From positions 186,001 to 250,000 of the forward strand of contig RJMB01000003.1 in NCBI GenBank assembly GCA_003725585.1: a DNA stretch of 64,000 nucleotides. Direction: 5' to 3'. The notes beneath the pieces are model-generated. The model was not told where the DNA came from. It saw nothing but the letters and a program-made list of their open reading frames with translations, and did not search any database. The DNA comes from Halostreptopolyspora alba. GTDB lineage: Bacteria > Actinomycetota > Actinomycetes > Streptosporangiales > Streptosporangiaceae. Made by a program: the position numbers and the translations under genes. Positions 17,757 to 26,646 of this stretch are shown here, in pieces. The stretch's first letter is position 1, and every line of letters begins with the position of its first letter.

Positions 17757-18598
17757 GCACGAACGCCGACGACAGCACGCCGGACGCCTCCGCCGCGGGG
17801 CCGGGGACCGCCGGGGAGTCCCGGCCCGTGGGGGCGGTGGAGCGGTCGGGGGGCGCCGAGGTGGACCGCCCGTACAGTGATTACCTGTTGGTCGCCGACG
17901 ATGTGGTCGCGGGCTATGTGCCCGAGGTCAACATCCTCACCGGGTGCAGCCTGACCCTCAACGAGGGGGAGGTCGTCGCCGTCATCGGCCCCAACGGCGC
18001 CGGCAAGTCCACGCTGATCAAGACCATTTTCGGGCTGATTCCCGTGCGGTCGGGAGAGTTGGCGCTGCGCGGGACGAGTATCACCGGGATGGCCGCGCAC
18101 GAGCTGGTGGAGCACGGGGTTGGCTACGTTCCCCAGTCGCAGAACGTCTTCCCGTCGTTGACGATCGAGGAGAATCTCGAGATGGGGGCGTTCCTGCGGC
18201 CGGAGATCGTCAGGGACCGGTTCGACATGGTCGCCGGGTTGTTCCCGTTGTTGGGGAAGCGGCGTAAGGCCAAGGCGAACTCGCTGTCCGGTGGGGAGCG
18301 TCAGATGGTGGCCATGGGGCGCGCCCTGATGATGGAGCCCCGCGTGCTGCTGTTGGACGAGCCGACCGCCGGGTTGTCGCCGGTGTACCAGGACGAGGTG
18401 TTCCAGCGGGTCCAGGAGATCAACTCGATCGGCGTGTCCATCATCATGGTCGAGCAGAACGCCCGGCGGTGCCTGCAGATCGCCGACCGTGGCTATGTGC
18501 TGGACCAGGGCCACAACGCCTACACGGGCACGGGGACGGAGCTGCTGCGGGACCCGAACGTGATCGAGCTCTACCTGGGGACACTGGCCGGCGCCTGA
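17753..18598 (+). CDS. livF: Branched-chain amino acid ABC transporter ATP-binding protein LivF
   Basis: The second ATPase of the importer, 281 residues. A low-complexity, acidic N-terminus of about 40 residues precedes the domain, which has Walker A (GPNGAGKST), a Q-loop (VPQSQNVFPSLTIEENLEMGAF), the signature LSGGERQMVAMGRALM and Walker B (VLLLDEPTAGLSP). The segment SQNVFPSLTIEENL is characteristic of LivF. It starts inside the livG stop (ATGA overlap) and is the last gene of the operon, followed by a strong bidirectional terminator. The missing binding protein is encoded convergently just beyond it. Confidence 0.95.
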   Translation: MSTNADDSTPDASAAGPGTAGESRPVGAVERSGGAEVDRPYSDYLLVADDVVAGYVPEVNILTGCSLTLNEGEVVAVIGPNGAGKSTLIKTIFGLIPVRSGELALRGTSITGMAAHELVEHGVGYVPQSQNVFPSLTIEENLEMGAFLRPEIVRDRFDMVAGLFPLLGKRRKAKANSLSGGERQMVAMGRALMMEPRVLLLDEPTAGLSPVYQDEVFQRVQEINSIGVSIIMVEQNARRCLQIADRGYVLDQGHNAYTGTGTELLRDPNVIELYLGTLAGA

Positions 18599-18704
18599 GG
18601 TGACCGTCGTCGCCCGTGTGGTGCCCGTGCCAGCGGCGAGCACCAGTGGCGGGGACGGGGGCCAGTAGCGGGGCGGGCACAGCGACCGGTAGCTAGCGAA
18701 CTGG

Positions 18705-18738
18705 AAGGGGCGGGCGGCCATCTGGCCGCCCGCCCCTT
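18705..18738. terminator. Bidirectional terminator between livF and livK
   Basis: A near-perfect 16-base-pair inverted repeat (18705-18720 with 18723-18738), starting AAGGGG and ending CCCCTT, sits between two convergent genes. It should form a hairpin on both strands. The U-tracts are short. Confidence 0.85.
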
Positions 18739-18776
18739 GGTGTCCGTGGTGGGCGGGGGCCCGCCCACCGGTGGTA

Positions 18777-19997
18777 TCACTCCTGGGTGGAGGTCACGAA
18801 CTCGTCGACGCTGTGTTCGCCGTCCTCGTCGAAGGTGTACAGGCCGATGGAAGCCTCGGTCGGGTCACCGTTCTCGTCCCAGGCGATGGGGCCGCTGGCG
18901 CCCTGGTAGTCGATCTCCTCACCGTCGGCGATCAGGTCCCGGCACTCGGCGAAGCCGGTGCACTCGGTGCCGCCCTGGGTCACCTCGCTCATCGAGTCCA
19001 CGTACTCGGTGGGGTCGACGCTGCCGGCGTGTTCGGAGGCCAGTGCCGTGGCGACCACGCAGTCGTAGACCTGCGGGGCGAACTGGAAGACGTCCAGGTC
19101 CGGCGCGTGCTCCTGGAGGCGTTCGTCGAAGTCGGGGTTGTCGGCGGCGGGCGCGGCGGCGGTCAGCCCGGACACGATGTCCGGGTTGTCCTCGTCGATG
19201 CTCTCACCGAGGGCGGGGTCGTTCATGCCGTCGGTGACGTAGAGCTGATCGGCCGAGACGCCCTCCTCGATGAGGTCCCCGAGCAGCTGCACGCCCTCCT
19301 CGAAGCCGACCACGACGTAGGCGTCGGCGTCGGCCGACTCCATGTCTCCGGCGATCGAGCTGAAGTCGGTGGTCTCGGGGTCGTAGCCCTCGCTGAACGC
19401 GACCTCGGCGCCCTGGGACTCCGCGGTGTCGACGAGGGCCTCGCTGTAGCCGTCGCCGTAGCCGTCGGCGCGGTTGGCCACGGCGATGCTGGTGTGCCCG
19501 TCGTTGATGATGCGCTCGCCCAGAACCGGGGCGGACAGCAGGTCGCTGGGGGCGGTGCGGTAGTAGAACCCGTCGTCGTTGATGTCGGTGAGGTCGGGGT
19601 CGGTGTTCGAGCCCGAGCACTGCACGATCCCGGCGCCGGTGACGGTGTCGTAGATGGCGTGGGTCATGCCCGAGGCGGCGGCGCCCAGCACCATGTTGAC
19701 GTCCTGGTCCACGAGGCGGTTGGCGGCCTCGTTGGCCTGGCCGGCGTCGTTGGCCTCATCTCCGGGTTCCATCTCCGGGACCTCGGTGTCCAGGACGCCG
19801 CCCGCCTCGTTGATCTCCGCCACGGCCAGCTCCGCCGCACTGATCTGGGGCGGACCGAGGAACGCAAGGTCGCCGGTTTCCGGGAGCACGTAGCCGATCT
19901 GGAATTCCTCCTCGCCACCCCCCGAGGAACAGGCGCTGAGCCCGAGGGATACTGCGGAGGCTATAGCGAGGAGGCTGAGCGCCTTCTTGCGTGCCAT
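18777..19997 (-). CDS. livK: Branched-chain amino acid ABC transporter substrate-binding lipoprotein
   Basis: A 406-residue extracellular solute-binding protein. The N-terminus is a lipoprotein signal (ALSLLAIASAVSLGLSAC) with the lipobox LSAC and Cys23 as the lipidated residue, followed by a GGG/EEE linker. The mature part has the two-lobed periplasmic-binding fold: IGYVLPETGDLAFLGPPQ, VNMVLGAAASGMTHAI and TDFSSIAGDMESADADAYVVVGFEEG. The protein is strongly acidic. It lies next to livHMGF but on the opposite strand, so it has its own promoter and can be expressed at higher level than the membrane parts. The ATG at 19997 gives the full signal peptide. Confidence 0.94.
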   Translation of the reverse strand: MARKKALSLLAIASAVSLGLSACSSGGGEEEFQIGYVLPETGDLAFLGPPQISAAELAVAEINEAGGVLDTEVPEMEPGDEANDAGQANEAANRLVDQDVNMVLGAAASGMTHAIYDTVTGAGIVQCSGSNTDPDLTDINDDGFYYRTAPSDLLSAPVLGERIINDGHTSIAVANRADGYGDGYSEALVDTAESQGAEVAFSEGYDPETTDFSSIAGDMESADADAYVVVGFEEGVQLLGDLIEEGVSADQLYVTDGMNDPALGESIDEDNPDIVSGLTAAAPAADNPDFDERLQEHAPDLDVFQFAPQVYDCVVATALASEHAGSVDPTEYVDSMSEVTQGGTECTGFAECRDLIADGEEIDYQGASGPIAWDENGDPTEASIGLYTFDEDGEHSVDEFVTSTQE

Positions 19998-20269
19998 CGC
20001 GGTGTCTCCATTTCACTTGGCGTCGGATGCGCGGTGCACCATGGACGCCGCGACCTCGGCGTGTGTCGCGGATGACGAAGGTGCGGCGTAAGCGGAATCT
20101 AAAACCACAGCGGTGCGTAGCGGAAGATGGTGGGCTGTGTCGGTGCCGAGTCGGATTCGGCCCGTTACCTTCTCGTAGCTATTCTTACCCGTTAATTCCC
20201 AGTTCAGATGGGAGATGGCCGGAGATGCTCGGGGGTGCGCTCCGGCCATTGCGGCAGCGTCTGGGTTGG
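19998..20269. other. Intergenic region with livK promoter, no gene
   Basis: This 272-base spacer lies upstream of livK (minus) and downstream of the thioesterase gene (minus). It contains an AT-richer patch near 20160-20200 that could hold the livK promoter (GAATTAACGGGTAAGAATAGC read on the minus strand, in two pieces), but no hexamer pair with good spacing was settled. No coding potential was accepted. Confidence 0.4.
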
Positions 20270-20689
20270 TTACCCGGAGTCACGGATCATGCAGGTGAGG
20301 CGCGACGTGCATATCCGCCGGTCCTCGTCATCGGTGATGGCGATCTCCCAGGTGGTCAGGGAGCGCCCCAGGTGAACCGGGGTGGCCACCCCGGTGATGT
20401 GGCCCCTTTCGGCGGAGCGGTGGTGCGTGGCGCTGATCTCGATTCCCACCGCGACACGCCCCTCGCCGGCGTGGATTCCCGCGCCCACCGACCCCAGGGT
20501 CTCGGCCAGCACGCACGACGCGCCGCCGTGGAGCAGGCGGAAGGGCTGGGTGTTGCCTTCGACCGGGAGCCGGCCGACGACGCGCGCCGTCGAGGCTTCC
20601 AGGAGTTCGAGGCCCATGCTCTCGCCGAGGTGGCCGCCGGCGTTCTCGTCGCCGAGCAACCTGGCCAGCTCTTCGGTTTCCACCGTCAT
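20270..20689 (-). CDS. PaaI-type hotdog-fold thioesterase
   Basis: A 139-residue single hotdog domain of the PaaI/YdiI group, which hydrolyses acyl-CoA or aryl-CoA thioesters. The helix-capping motif FRLLHGGASCVLAETLGSVGA (residues 52-72, given here in family form) carries the conserved His-Gly-Gly and catalytic Glu. VGIEISATHHRSA follows, then GRSLTTWEIAITDDEDRRICTSRLT on the last strands. In other actinobacteria a gene of this kind often precedes polA, divergently. The substrate is not predictable; DHNA-CoA or hydroxybenzoyl-CoA are common for the group. It starts at ATG 20689 and diverges from polA. Confidence 0.88.
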   Translation of the reverse strand: MTVETEELARLLGDENAGGHLGESMGLELLEASTARVVGRLPVEGNTQPFRLLHGGASCVLAETLGSVGAGIHAGEGRVAVGIEISATHHRSAERGHITGVATPVHLGRSLTTWEIAITDDEDRRICTSRLTCMIRDSG

Positions 20690-20820
20690 CTCACATCTTC
20701 CTGTCGTGTGCCGGAGTGCCCGCGGGCGAGGGCCTCGCGGGGCGGAGCTCCTCGGTGGTGTCGGCGCCGGCCGAGGAGAGTGCCGCGAAAAGTCCGCACT
20801 GCATCCTAGGATTCGGTGGT

Positions 20821-23586
20821 GTGGAGCAGACAGCAGAGGCCCAGGCGCAGCACAGTCCGTCCGACACCCGGGGAGACTCGCCCCCCGCCGGCCCGCAGCG
20901 GTTGTTGCTGCTCGACGGGCACTCCATGGTCTTCAGGGCGTTCTTCGCGCTGCCCGTCGAGAAGTTCACCACCAGCACGGGGCAGTCCACGAACGCCATC
21001 TACGGCTTCACGTCGATGTTGATCAAACTTCTGCGTGAGGAGGAGCCGACACACATCGCGGTCGCGTGGGACCGCTCCGAGCCCACGTTTCGCCACGAGG
21101 TCTACGAAGAGTACAAGGCGGGGCGCTCCGAGACCCCGCCGGAGCTTCCCTCGCAGGTCGATCTGGTGCAGGAGCTGCTCGGGTTGCTCGGGGTGCCCAG
21201 CGTCTCGGCTCCGGGGTTCGAGGCCGACGACGTCATCGCCACGCTGGCGCTGCGGGCCGGGGAGCGGAGTATGGAGGTACTCATCGCCTCCGGCGACCGC
21301 GACGCGTTTCAGCTGGTCACCGACGAGTGCACGGTGCTCTACCCGGGCAGGAGCATCTCCGAGCTGACCCGCATGACCCCCGAGCGGATCACCGAGAAGT
21401 ACGGCGTGCCCCCGGAGCGCTACCGTGACCTGGCCGCGTTGGTGGGGGAGAAGGCCGACAACCTGCCGGGGGTGCCCGGGGTTGGCCCCAAGACGGCGGC
21501 CAAGTGGATCACCAAGTACGGTTCCGTTGACGATCTGGTCGCGCGCGCCGACGAGCTCTCCGGCAAGGCGGGGCAGAGCTTCCGCGACCACCTCGACGAG
21601 GTTCTGCGCAACCAGCGCCTCAACATACTCGCGACCGACGTCGAGGTGGGTCGGGGTGTGGGGGAGCTGACCATGGCCGAGGCGGACCACGCGGGCATCA
21701 ACGATCTCTTCGACAACCTGGAGTTCGCCACCACGCTGCGCGACCGGCTGTTCTCGGTGCTGGGGGAGGAGCGCGTCGAGGACCGCACCGATGGCGAGGA
21801 CGGTTTCCGGGTCGAGCTGAGCGTTCCGGCCACCGGTGAGCTCGGCCGTTGGTTGGAGGAGCACGCCGCCGGTGGCGACCGCGCCGGCGTCGCGGTGTCG
21901 GGCACGTGGGGCCACGGGACCGGGGAGATCACCGGGTTGGCCATCGCCACAGCGGGTGGCGCCGCCTGCTACGTCGATCCCACCCGCCTCGACCCCGACG
22001 ACGACGCCGCGCTGGCGCGTTGGCTCGCCGACCCCGCCCTCCCCAAGGCGTTGCACGAGTCCAAGGGGCCGGCGCTGGCCATGGCCGCGCACGGGTGGCG
22101 GCTCGAGGGGCTCACCAGCGACCCAGCTCTCGCCGCGTACCTGGTGCAGCCCGGCCAGCGCAAGCTGGACCTGGTCGACCTGTGCCGCCGTTTCCTCAAC
22201 CGCGAGCTGGAGGAGAAGTCCGCCGAGGGTGACCAGTTGGCCCTGGACATCACGGGCGCGGGCGACGACGGCGCCGCCGAGCGTGAGGACCTGGCGCTGC
22301 GTGCCCGGGCCACGCTCGACCTGGCCGCCGGGCTCGACACCGATCTCGAGAGGCGTGGGGCGGTGCGCCTCCTGCGGGAGCTGGAGCTTCCGCTGGTGCG
22401 GGTGCTGGCCGAGATGGAGCGCACCGGTATCGCGGCCGACCGTGACTATCTCGACGGTCTGGAGGCGGAGTTCGCCGCCGAGGTGCGCAAGGCGGTCGAG
22501 TGGGCGCACCAGGTCGTGGGGCGCGAGTTCAACCTGGGTTCGCCCAAGCAGCTGCAGCAGGTCCTGTTCACCGAGCTGCGGCTGCCCAAGACCAAGAAGA
22601 TCAAGACCGGCTACACCACCGACGCCGACGCGCTGGAGTGGCTGGCCACGCAGACCGACAACGAGCTGCCGCACATCCTGCTGCGGCACCGCGACCAGAC
22701 CAGGCTGCGCACCACCGTTGAGGGCCTGATCAAGACCGTGGCCGACGACGGCCGGATCCACACCACCTACAACCAGACGGTGGCCGCGACCGGCAGGCTC
22801 AGCTCCACCGAGCCCAACCTGCAGAACATTCCGGTGCGTACCGACGCCGGACGGCGTATCAGGCGCGCGTTCGTGGTGGGCGAGGGGTTCCAGGATCTGG
22901 TCACGGCCGACTACAGCCAGATCGAGCTGCGGATCATGGCGCACCTGTCCGGGGACGAGGCGCTGATCGAGGCGTTCCAGACCGGCCACGACTTCCACGC
23001 CGAGATCGCCTCCCGGGTGTTCGACATCGGTGTCGAGGGTGTCGACAGCGAGGCGCGCGCCCGCATCAAGGCGATGAACTACGGGTTGGCCTACGGGTTG
23101 AGCGCGTTCGGGCTGTCCGGGCAGCTGGGGATCACACCCGACGAGGCCCGTGGCCTCATGGACGATTACTTCGCCCAGTTCGGCCGGGTGCGCGACTACC
23201 TGAACGAGGTGGTCGAGCGGGCGCGGCGCGAGGGCTACACCGAGACCATGCTGGGCCGGCGCCGGTACCTGCCCGACCTCACCAGCGACAACCGGCAACG
23301 GCGCGAGATGGCCGAGCGGATGGCGCTGAACGCCCCGATTCAGGGGTCGGCGGCCGACATCATCAAGGTGGCCATGCTCGACGTGCACGCGGCGCTGCGC
23401 GATGGCGGGTTCACCTCCAGGATGTTGCTGCAGGTGCACGACGAGCTGGTGCTGGAGGTCACCGGCGCGGAGCTCGACGCGGTGCGCGCCCTGGTGGCGG
23501 AGCGGATGGCGGGCGCCTATGACCTTCGGGTGCCGCTGGCGGTGTCCGTGGGGGTCGGGACCAACTGGCACGACGCGGCGCACTGA
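20821..23586 (+). CDS. polA: DNA polymerase I
   Basis: Repair and Okazaki-fragment polymerase, 921 residues from the GTG at 20821. The 5'-3' exonuclease domain comes first (LLLLDGHSMVFRAFFAL, VAWDRSEPTFRHE, ASGDRDAFQLV). The middle domain lacks the DEDD acidic residues of a proofreading exonuclease, as usual in actinobacteria. The polymerase domain has motif A DYSQIELR (Asp697), the fingers motif KAMNYGLAYG and motif C QVHDELVLE (Asp874). A TAGGAT -10-like hexamer ends eight bases before the GTG and there is no ribosome-binding site, so the message may be leaderless. This is why I prefer the GTG to the open frame extending to 20716. Confidence 0.96.
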   Translation: MEQTAEAQAQHSPSDTRGDSPPAGPQRLLLLDGHSMVFRAFFALPVEKFTTSTGQSTNAIYGFTSMLIKLLREEEPTHIAVAWDRSEPTFRHEVYEEYKAGRSETPPELPSQVDLVQELLGLLGVPSVSAPGFEADDVIATLALRAGERSMEVLIASGDRDAFQLVTDECTVLYPGRSISELTRMTPERITEKYGVPPERYRDLAALVGEKADNLPGVPGVGPKTAAKWITKYGSVDDLVARADELSGKAGQSFRDHLDEVLRNQRLNILATDVEVGRGVGELTMAEADHAGINDLFDNLEFATTLRDRLFSVLGEERVEDRTDGEDGFRVELSVPATGELGRWLEEHAAGGDRAGVAVSGTWGHGTGEITGLAIATAGGAACYVDPTRLDPDDDAALARWLADPALPKALHESKGPALAMAAHGWRLEGLTSDPALAAYLVQPGQRKLDLVDLCRRFLNRELEEKSAEGDQLALDITGAGDDGAAEREDLALRARATLDLAAGLDTDLERRGAVRLLRELELPLVRVLAEMERTGIAADRDYLDGLEAEFAAEVRKAVEWAHQVVGREFNLGSPKQLQQVLFTELRLPKTKKIKTGYTTDADALEWLATQTDNELPHILLRHRDQTRLRTTVEGLIKTVADDGRIHTTYNQTVAATGRLSSTEPNLQNIPVRTDAGRRIRRAFVVGEGFQDLVTADYSQIELRIMAHLSGDEALIEAFQTGHDFHAEIASRVFDIGVEGVDSEARARIKAMNYGLAYGLSAFGLSGQLGITPDEARGLMDDYFAQFGRVRDYLNEVVERARREGYTETMLGRRRYLPDLTSDNRQRREMAERMALNAPIQGSAADIIKVAMLDVHAALRDGGFTSRMLLQVHDELVLEVTGAELDAVRALVAERMAGAYDLRVPLAVSVGVGTNWHDAAH

Positions 23587-23743
23587 GGGGCACGGGGCGT
23601 GGTCCCGGTCGGGTGCGCGGTCACCGTTGTCGAGCCGGTCGTCGGCGAGGGGTGGCTGGGGGATGGGTCCTGGTGAGATCGTGGCGAGCGTCATATACTG
23701 GCACTTACGGGACGCTCTTCCCGCTTCGTGGGCACCTCTCCGA

Positions 23744-23772
23744 TTGACCAGGACGCCCGCGTCTCATATTCT
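23744..23772 (+). promoter_or_regulatory. rpsA promoter
   Basis: TTGACC (23744-23749) and TATTCT (23767-23772) are separated by exactly 17 bases, a good housekeeping promoter, giving a leader of about 250 bases before rpsA. A second -10-like TATACT lies at 23694-23699 without a clear -35. The rest of the 441-base polA-rpsA spacer has no gene. Confidence 0.7.
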
Positions 23773-24027
23773 GGCCAGAGCGTTGTGGATTCGCGTGCGC
23801 AACTCGACCTCGGAGATGGTGCCGGGTGTGACAGCCAGATCGCATACTCGACCCGGATTCCGGGAGGCGAGCGAGCGCGGCGGCTAGTCGGTACTCCGGG
23901 TTCGCGAAGGGTGACGGGGGGCAACCTCCTCCTGATCGGCGTCGTTTCGTCGGATGACTGATGAGGCCGTTTGAAATCCGCGGCGAACCTTATTCAGTCC
24001 ATGTCCGTATCCGGAGTCCACCCACAC

Positions 24028-25563
24028 ATGACGAGCAGCACCGAGGCCACCTCGACACCCCAGGTAGCGGTCAACGACATCGGGTCCGAGGATGCCTTCC
24101 TCGCGGCGATCGACGAGACCATCAAGTACTTCAACGACGGTGACATCGTCGAGGGCACCATCGTTAAGGTCGATCGAGACGAGGTCTTGCTCGATATCGG
24201 TTACAAAACCGAGGGCGTCATCCCCTCGCGTGAGCTGTCGATCAAGCACGACGTTGACCCTGGTGAGGTCGTGGCGGTCGGCGATCACGTCGAGGCTCTT
24301 GTCCTGCAGAAGGAGGACAAGGAAGGCCGGTTGATCCTGTCCAAGAAGCGCGCCCAGTACGAGCGCGCCTGGGGCACGATCGAGAAGATCAAGGAAGAGG
24401 ACGGCGTTGTCACCGGCACGGTGATCGAGGTCGTCAAGGGCGGGCTGATCCTCGACATCGGGCTGCGCGGCTTCCTTCCGGCCTCCCTGGTGGAGATGCG
24501 CCGGGTACGCGACCTGCAGCCCTACGTGGGCCGCGAGCTCGAAGCCAAGATCATCGAGCTCGACAAGAACCGCAACAACGTGGTGCTCTCGCGGCGCGCC
24601 TGGCTGGAGCAGACCCAGTCCGAGGTCCGCCAGACCTTCCTCAACACCCTGCAGAAGGGCCAGATCCGCAAGGGCGCCGTGTCCTCCATCGTCAACTTCG
24701 GCGCGTTCGTCGACCTCGGCGGGGTCGACGGGCTGGTGCACGTCTCGGAACTGTCCTGGAAGCACATCGACCACCCGAGCGAGGTCGTCGAGGTCGGCCA
24801 GGAGGTCACCGTCGAGGTTCTCGACGTCGACATGGAGCGCGAGCGCGTGTCGCTGTCGCTCAAGGCCACCCAGGAAGACCCCTGGCAGCAGTTCGCCCGT
24901 ACCCACCAGATCGGCCAGGTCGTGCCGGGCAAGGTCACCAAGCTGGTTCCGTTCGGCGCGTTCGTGCGCGTCGAGGAGGGCATCGAGGGCCTGGTGCACA
25001 TCTCCGAGCTGGCCGAGCGCCACGTGGAGATCCCCGAACAGGTCGTTCAGGTGGGCACCGAGATCTTCGTCAAGATCATCGACATCGATCTCGACCGCCG
25101 GCGGATCAGCCTCTCGCTGAAGCAGGCCAACGAGAGCGTGTCCCCGGACCAGGTCGAGTTCGACCCCACGCTGTACGGCATGACCGCGGAGTACGACGAG
25201 TTCGGCAACTACAAGTACCCCGAGGGCTTCGACCCCGACAGCGGCGAGTGGATGGAGGGCTACGAGGCCCAGCGCGACGAGTGGGAGCGCCAGTACTCCC
25301 TCGCCCAGTCCCGGTTCGAGGCGCACCGCCAGCAGGTGGAGGACGCGCAGAACGCCGAGGCCGAGGCGCCCGCCGCCGCCGAGCCGGAGGCCGAGGAGGA
25401 GCAGCCGGCGGCCCCTGCCCCGAGCCGCGGCGGCGGCAGCAGCAACAACAACACCGGCGGCAGCAGCAACGCCGCGAGCGAGGCCGCCTCGGGCGGCGCC
25501 CTCGCCTCCGACGAGGCCCTCGCGGCACTGCGTGAGAAGCTCGCGGGTGGCGGAGAGAACTAG
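24028..25563 (+). CDS. rpsA: 30S ribosomal protein S1
   Basis: S1 binds mRNA and helps load it on the 30S subunit. The 511-residue protein has four S1 RNA-binding domains (about residues 34-105, 120-190, 205-280 and 292-365), with repeats such as GTIVKVDRDEVLLDIGYK and KGAVSSIVNFGAFVDLGGVDGLVH. The C-terminal third is the variable actinobacterial tail: a charged helix, an alanine/glutamate-rich segment, a Gly/Ser/Asn run and the conserved end LREKLAGG. The ATG at 24028 was chosen by matching the start of mycobacterial S1; an upstream ATG at 24001 is also in frame. It is followed immediately by the interspersed repeat described below. Confidence 0.96.
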   Translation: MTSSTEATSTPQVAVNDIGSEDAFLAAIDETIKYFNDGDIVEGTIVKVDRDEVLLDIGYKTEGVIPSRELSIKHDVDPGEVVAVGDHVEALVLQKEDKEGRLILSKKRAQYERAWGTIEKIKEEDGVVTGTVIEVVKGGLILDIGLRGFLPASLVEMRRVRDLQPYVGRELEAKIIELDKNRNNVVLSRRAWLEQTQSEVRQTFLNTLQKGQIRKGAVSSIVNFGAFVDLGGVDGLVHVSELSWKHIDHPSEVVEVGQEVTVEVLDVDMERERVSLSLKATQEDPWQQFARTHQIGQVVPGKVTKLVPFGAFVRVEEGIEGLVHISELAERHVEIPEQVVQVGTEIFVKIIDIDLDRRRISLSLKQANESVSPDQVEFDPTLYGMTAEYDEFGNYKYPEGFDPDSGEWMEGYEAQRDEWERQYSLAQSRFEAHRQQVEDAQNAEAEAPAAAEPEAEEEQPAAPAPSRGGGSSNNNTGGSSNAASEAASGGALASDEALAALREKLAGGGEN

Positions 25564-25567
25564 GTAG

Positions 25568-25721
25568 GGCTCGCTGGCGCTCGCCTGGGGGCCGGGAACC
25601 TTCGGGTCCGTGGGTGTGGCCGCGCAGAACGCGCCGACACACCCACGGACCCTCTCGTGTTTGTTGGGCTCGCTGGCGCTCGCCGGCTCGGGTGCCCGGG
25701 GAGCCGGGGATCTTCGGGTCC
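25568..25721 (+). repeat. Interspersed repeat unit A, two copies, after rpsA
   Basis: Unit A begins GGGCTCGCTGGCGCTCGCC and ends GGGAACCTTCGGG or a variant. A short copy lies at 25568-25610, four bases after the rpsA stop, and a fuller copy at 25664-25721. The fuller copy can fold CCGGCTC with GAGCCGG. Two more copies lie on the minus strand at 51962-51995 and 52091-52146, downstream of another gene. The rpsA terminator hairpin sits between the two copies here. Confidence 0.8.
25604..25652 (+). terminator. rpsA terminator
   Basis: A 15-base-pair perfect stem (25604-25618 with 25638-25652) with a 19-base loop, followed by TCTCGTGTTTGTT. It lies about 40 bases after the rpsA stop. Confidence 0.75.
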
Positions 25722-25741
25722 TGCGGTGAGGTCGCTCGTTC

Positions 25742-25888
25742 CTCACTCCCTCACCTACGGACCCTGCAGAACCCCGGCGGCACCCGAGCCACTCACTCCC
25801 CCACCTACGGACGCTGCAGAACCCCGGCGGCACCCGAGCCACTCACTCCCTCACCTACGGACCCTCCAGAACCCCGGCGGCACCCGAC
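25742..25888 (+). repeat. Three-copy 50-base tandem repeat (unit B)
   Basis: Three head-to-tail units with a period of exactly 50 bases start at 25742, 25792 and 25842. Each contains CACCTACGGACCCTGCAGAA then CCCCGGCGGCACCCGA with one to three differences; the last unit is cut short. A single further copy lies on the minus strand at 52008-52043, again next to unit A. There are no unique spacers, so it is not a CRISPR array. Confidence 0.9.
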
Positions 25889-25963
25889 CGGACCTGAGGC
25901 GTGAGGTCCCAGAAGCAGACAGGCCGTGGTTTCCACGCGGTACCGGCGCGAGATACGCACCGC

Positions 25964-25999
25964 CGAAGGGCCGCCTCCCGGTTGGGAGGCGGCCCTTCG
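25964..25999. terminator. Hairpin immediately before coaE
   Basis: A perfect 16-base-pair stem (25964-25979 with 25984-25999) and GGTT loop lie directly before a -10-like TATGCT (26001-26006). The stem insulates coaE from upstream transcription. No U-tract follows. Confidence 0.75.
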
Positions 26000-26013
26000 T
26001 TATGCTCGGTCGC

Positions 26014-26607
26014 ATGCTGCGTGTAGGGCTCACCGGGGGGATCGGCTCCGGTAAGAGCGAGGTCTCCCGCCTGTTGTCCGAACACGGCGCCGTGGTGATC
26101 GACGCCGACCAGATCGCCCGGGAGGTCGTCGAACCGGGAACACCAGCCCTGGAGGAGATCGTCGCGGAGTTCGGGAACGATGTCCTCACCCCGCAGGGCA
26201 CGCTCGACCGGCCCAAGCTCGGCGAGATCGTGTTCGCCGACCAGGAGCGCCTCGACCGGCTGAACGGGATCGTGCACCCGCGGGTGGGTGAGCGCACCGA
26301 GGAACTCATGGAACAGGCGCCGGCCGACGCCGTTGTGATCTACGACGTCCCGCTGCTCGTCGAGAACGGGCTCCAGGCGATGTACGACGTGGTCGTCGTG
26401 GTCGACGCGCCCGAGGACGCCCAGATCCGGCGGGTCATGACCAACCGGGACATGCCCGAGGAGCAGGCGCGGGCACGGGTGCGGGCCCAGGCCACCCGGG
26501 AGCAGCGCCGCGCCGTGGCCGACATCGTGATCGACAACTCCGGCGGCCTCGACGAGCTGAGCCGCAGGGTCGCCGAGGTCTGGGAGGAGCTGCGCAAGCG
26601 GGCCTGA
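26014..26607 (+). CDS. coaE: Dephospho-CoA kinase
   Basis: Last step of coenzyme A synthesis: ATP-dependent phosphorylation of dephospho-CoA. The 197-residue protein has the P-loop GGIGSGKSE at residues 8-16, [10 protein letters not shown] with the catalytic aspartate, and IVHPRVGER and [10 protein letters not shown] of the CoA-binding and lid regions. It lacks the extra C-terminal UPF0157 domain of the mycobacterial enzyme. TATGCT seven bases before the ATG at 26014 and the absence of a ribosome-binding site suggest a leaderless message. Its place after rpsA is conserved, but uvrB, its usual near neighbour, is displaced by 4.7 kb of accessory DNA. Confidence 0.95.
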   Translation: MLRVGLTGGIGSGKSEVSRLLSEHGAVVIDADQIAREVVEPGTPALEEIVAEFGNDVLTPQGTLDRPKLGEIVFADQERLDRLNGIVHPRVGERTEELMEQAPADAVVIYDVPLLVENGLQAMYDVVVVVDAPEDAQIRRVMTNRDMPEEQARARVRAQATREQRRAVADIVIDNSGGLDELSRRVAEVWEELRKRA

Positions 26608-26646
26608 CGCCGGCGCCCCCGCGTGCCCCCTGGGAGGCCGGCGGGC

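Noticed and set aside
20806-23694. 962-codon open frame antisense to polA
   Set aside because: Shadow of the polA codon bias; low-complexity translation and no start signals.
25742-25888. Tandem repeat considered as a CRISPR array
   Set aside because: The units are contiguous with no unique spacers, and there are no cas genes.
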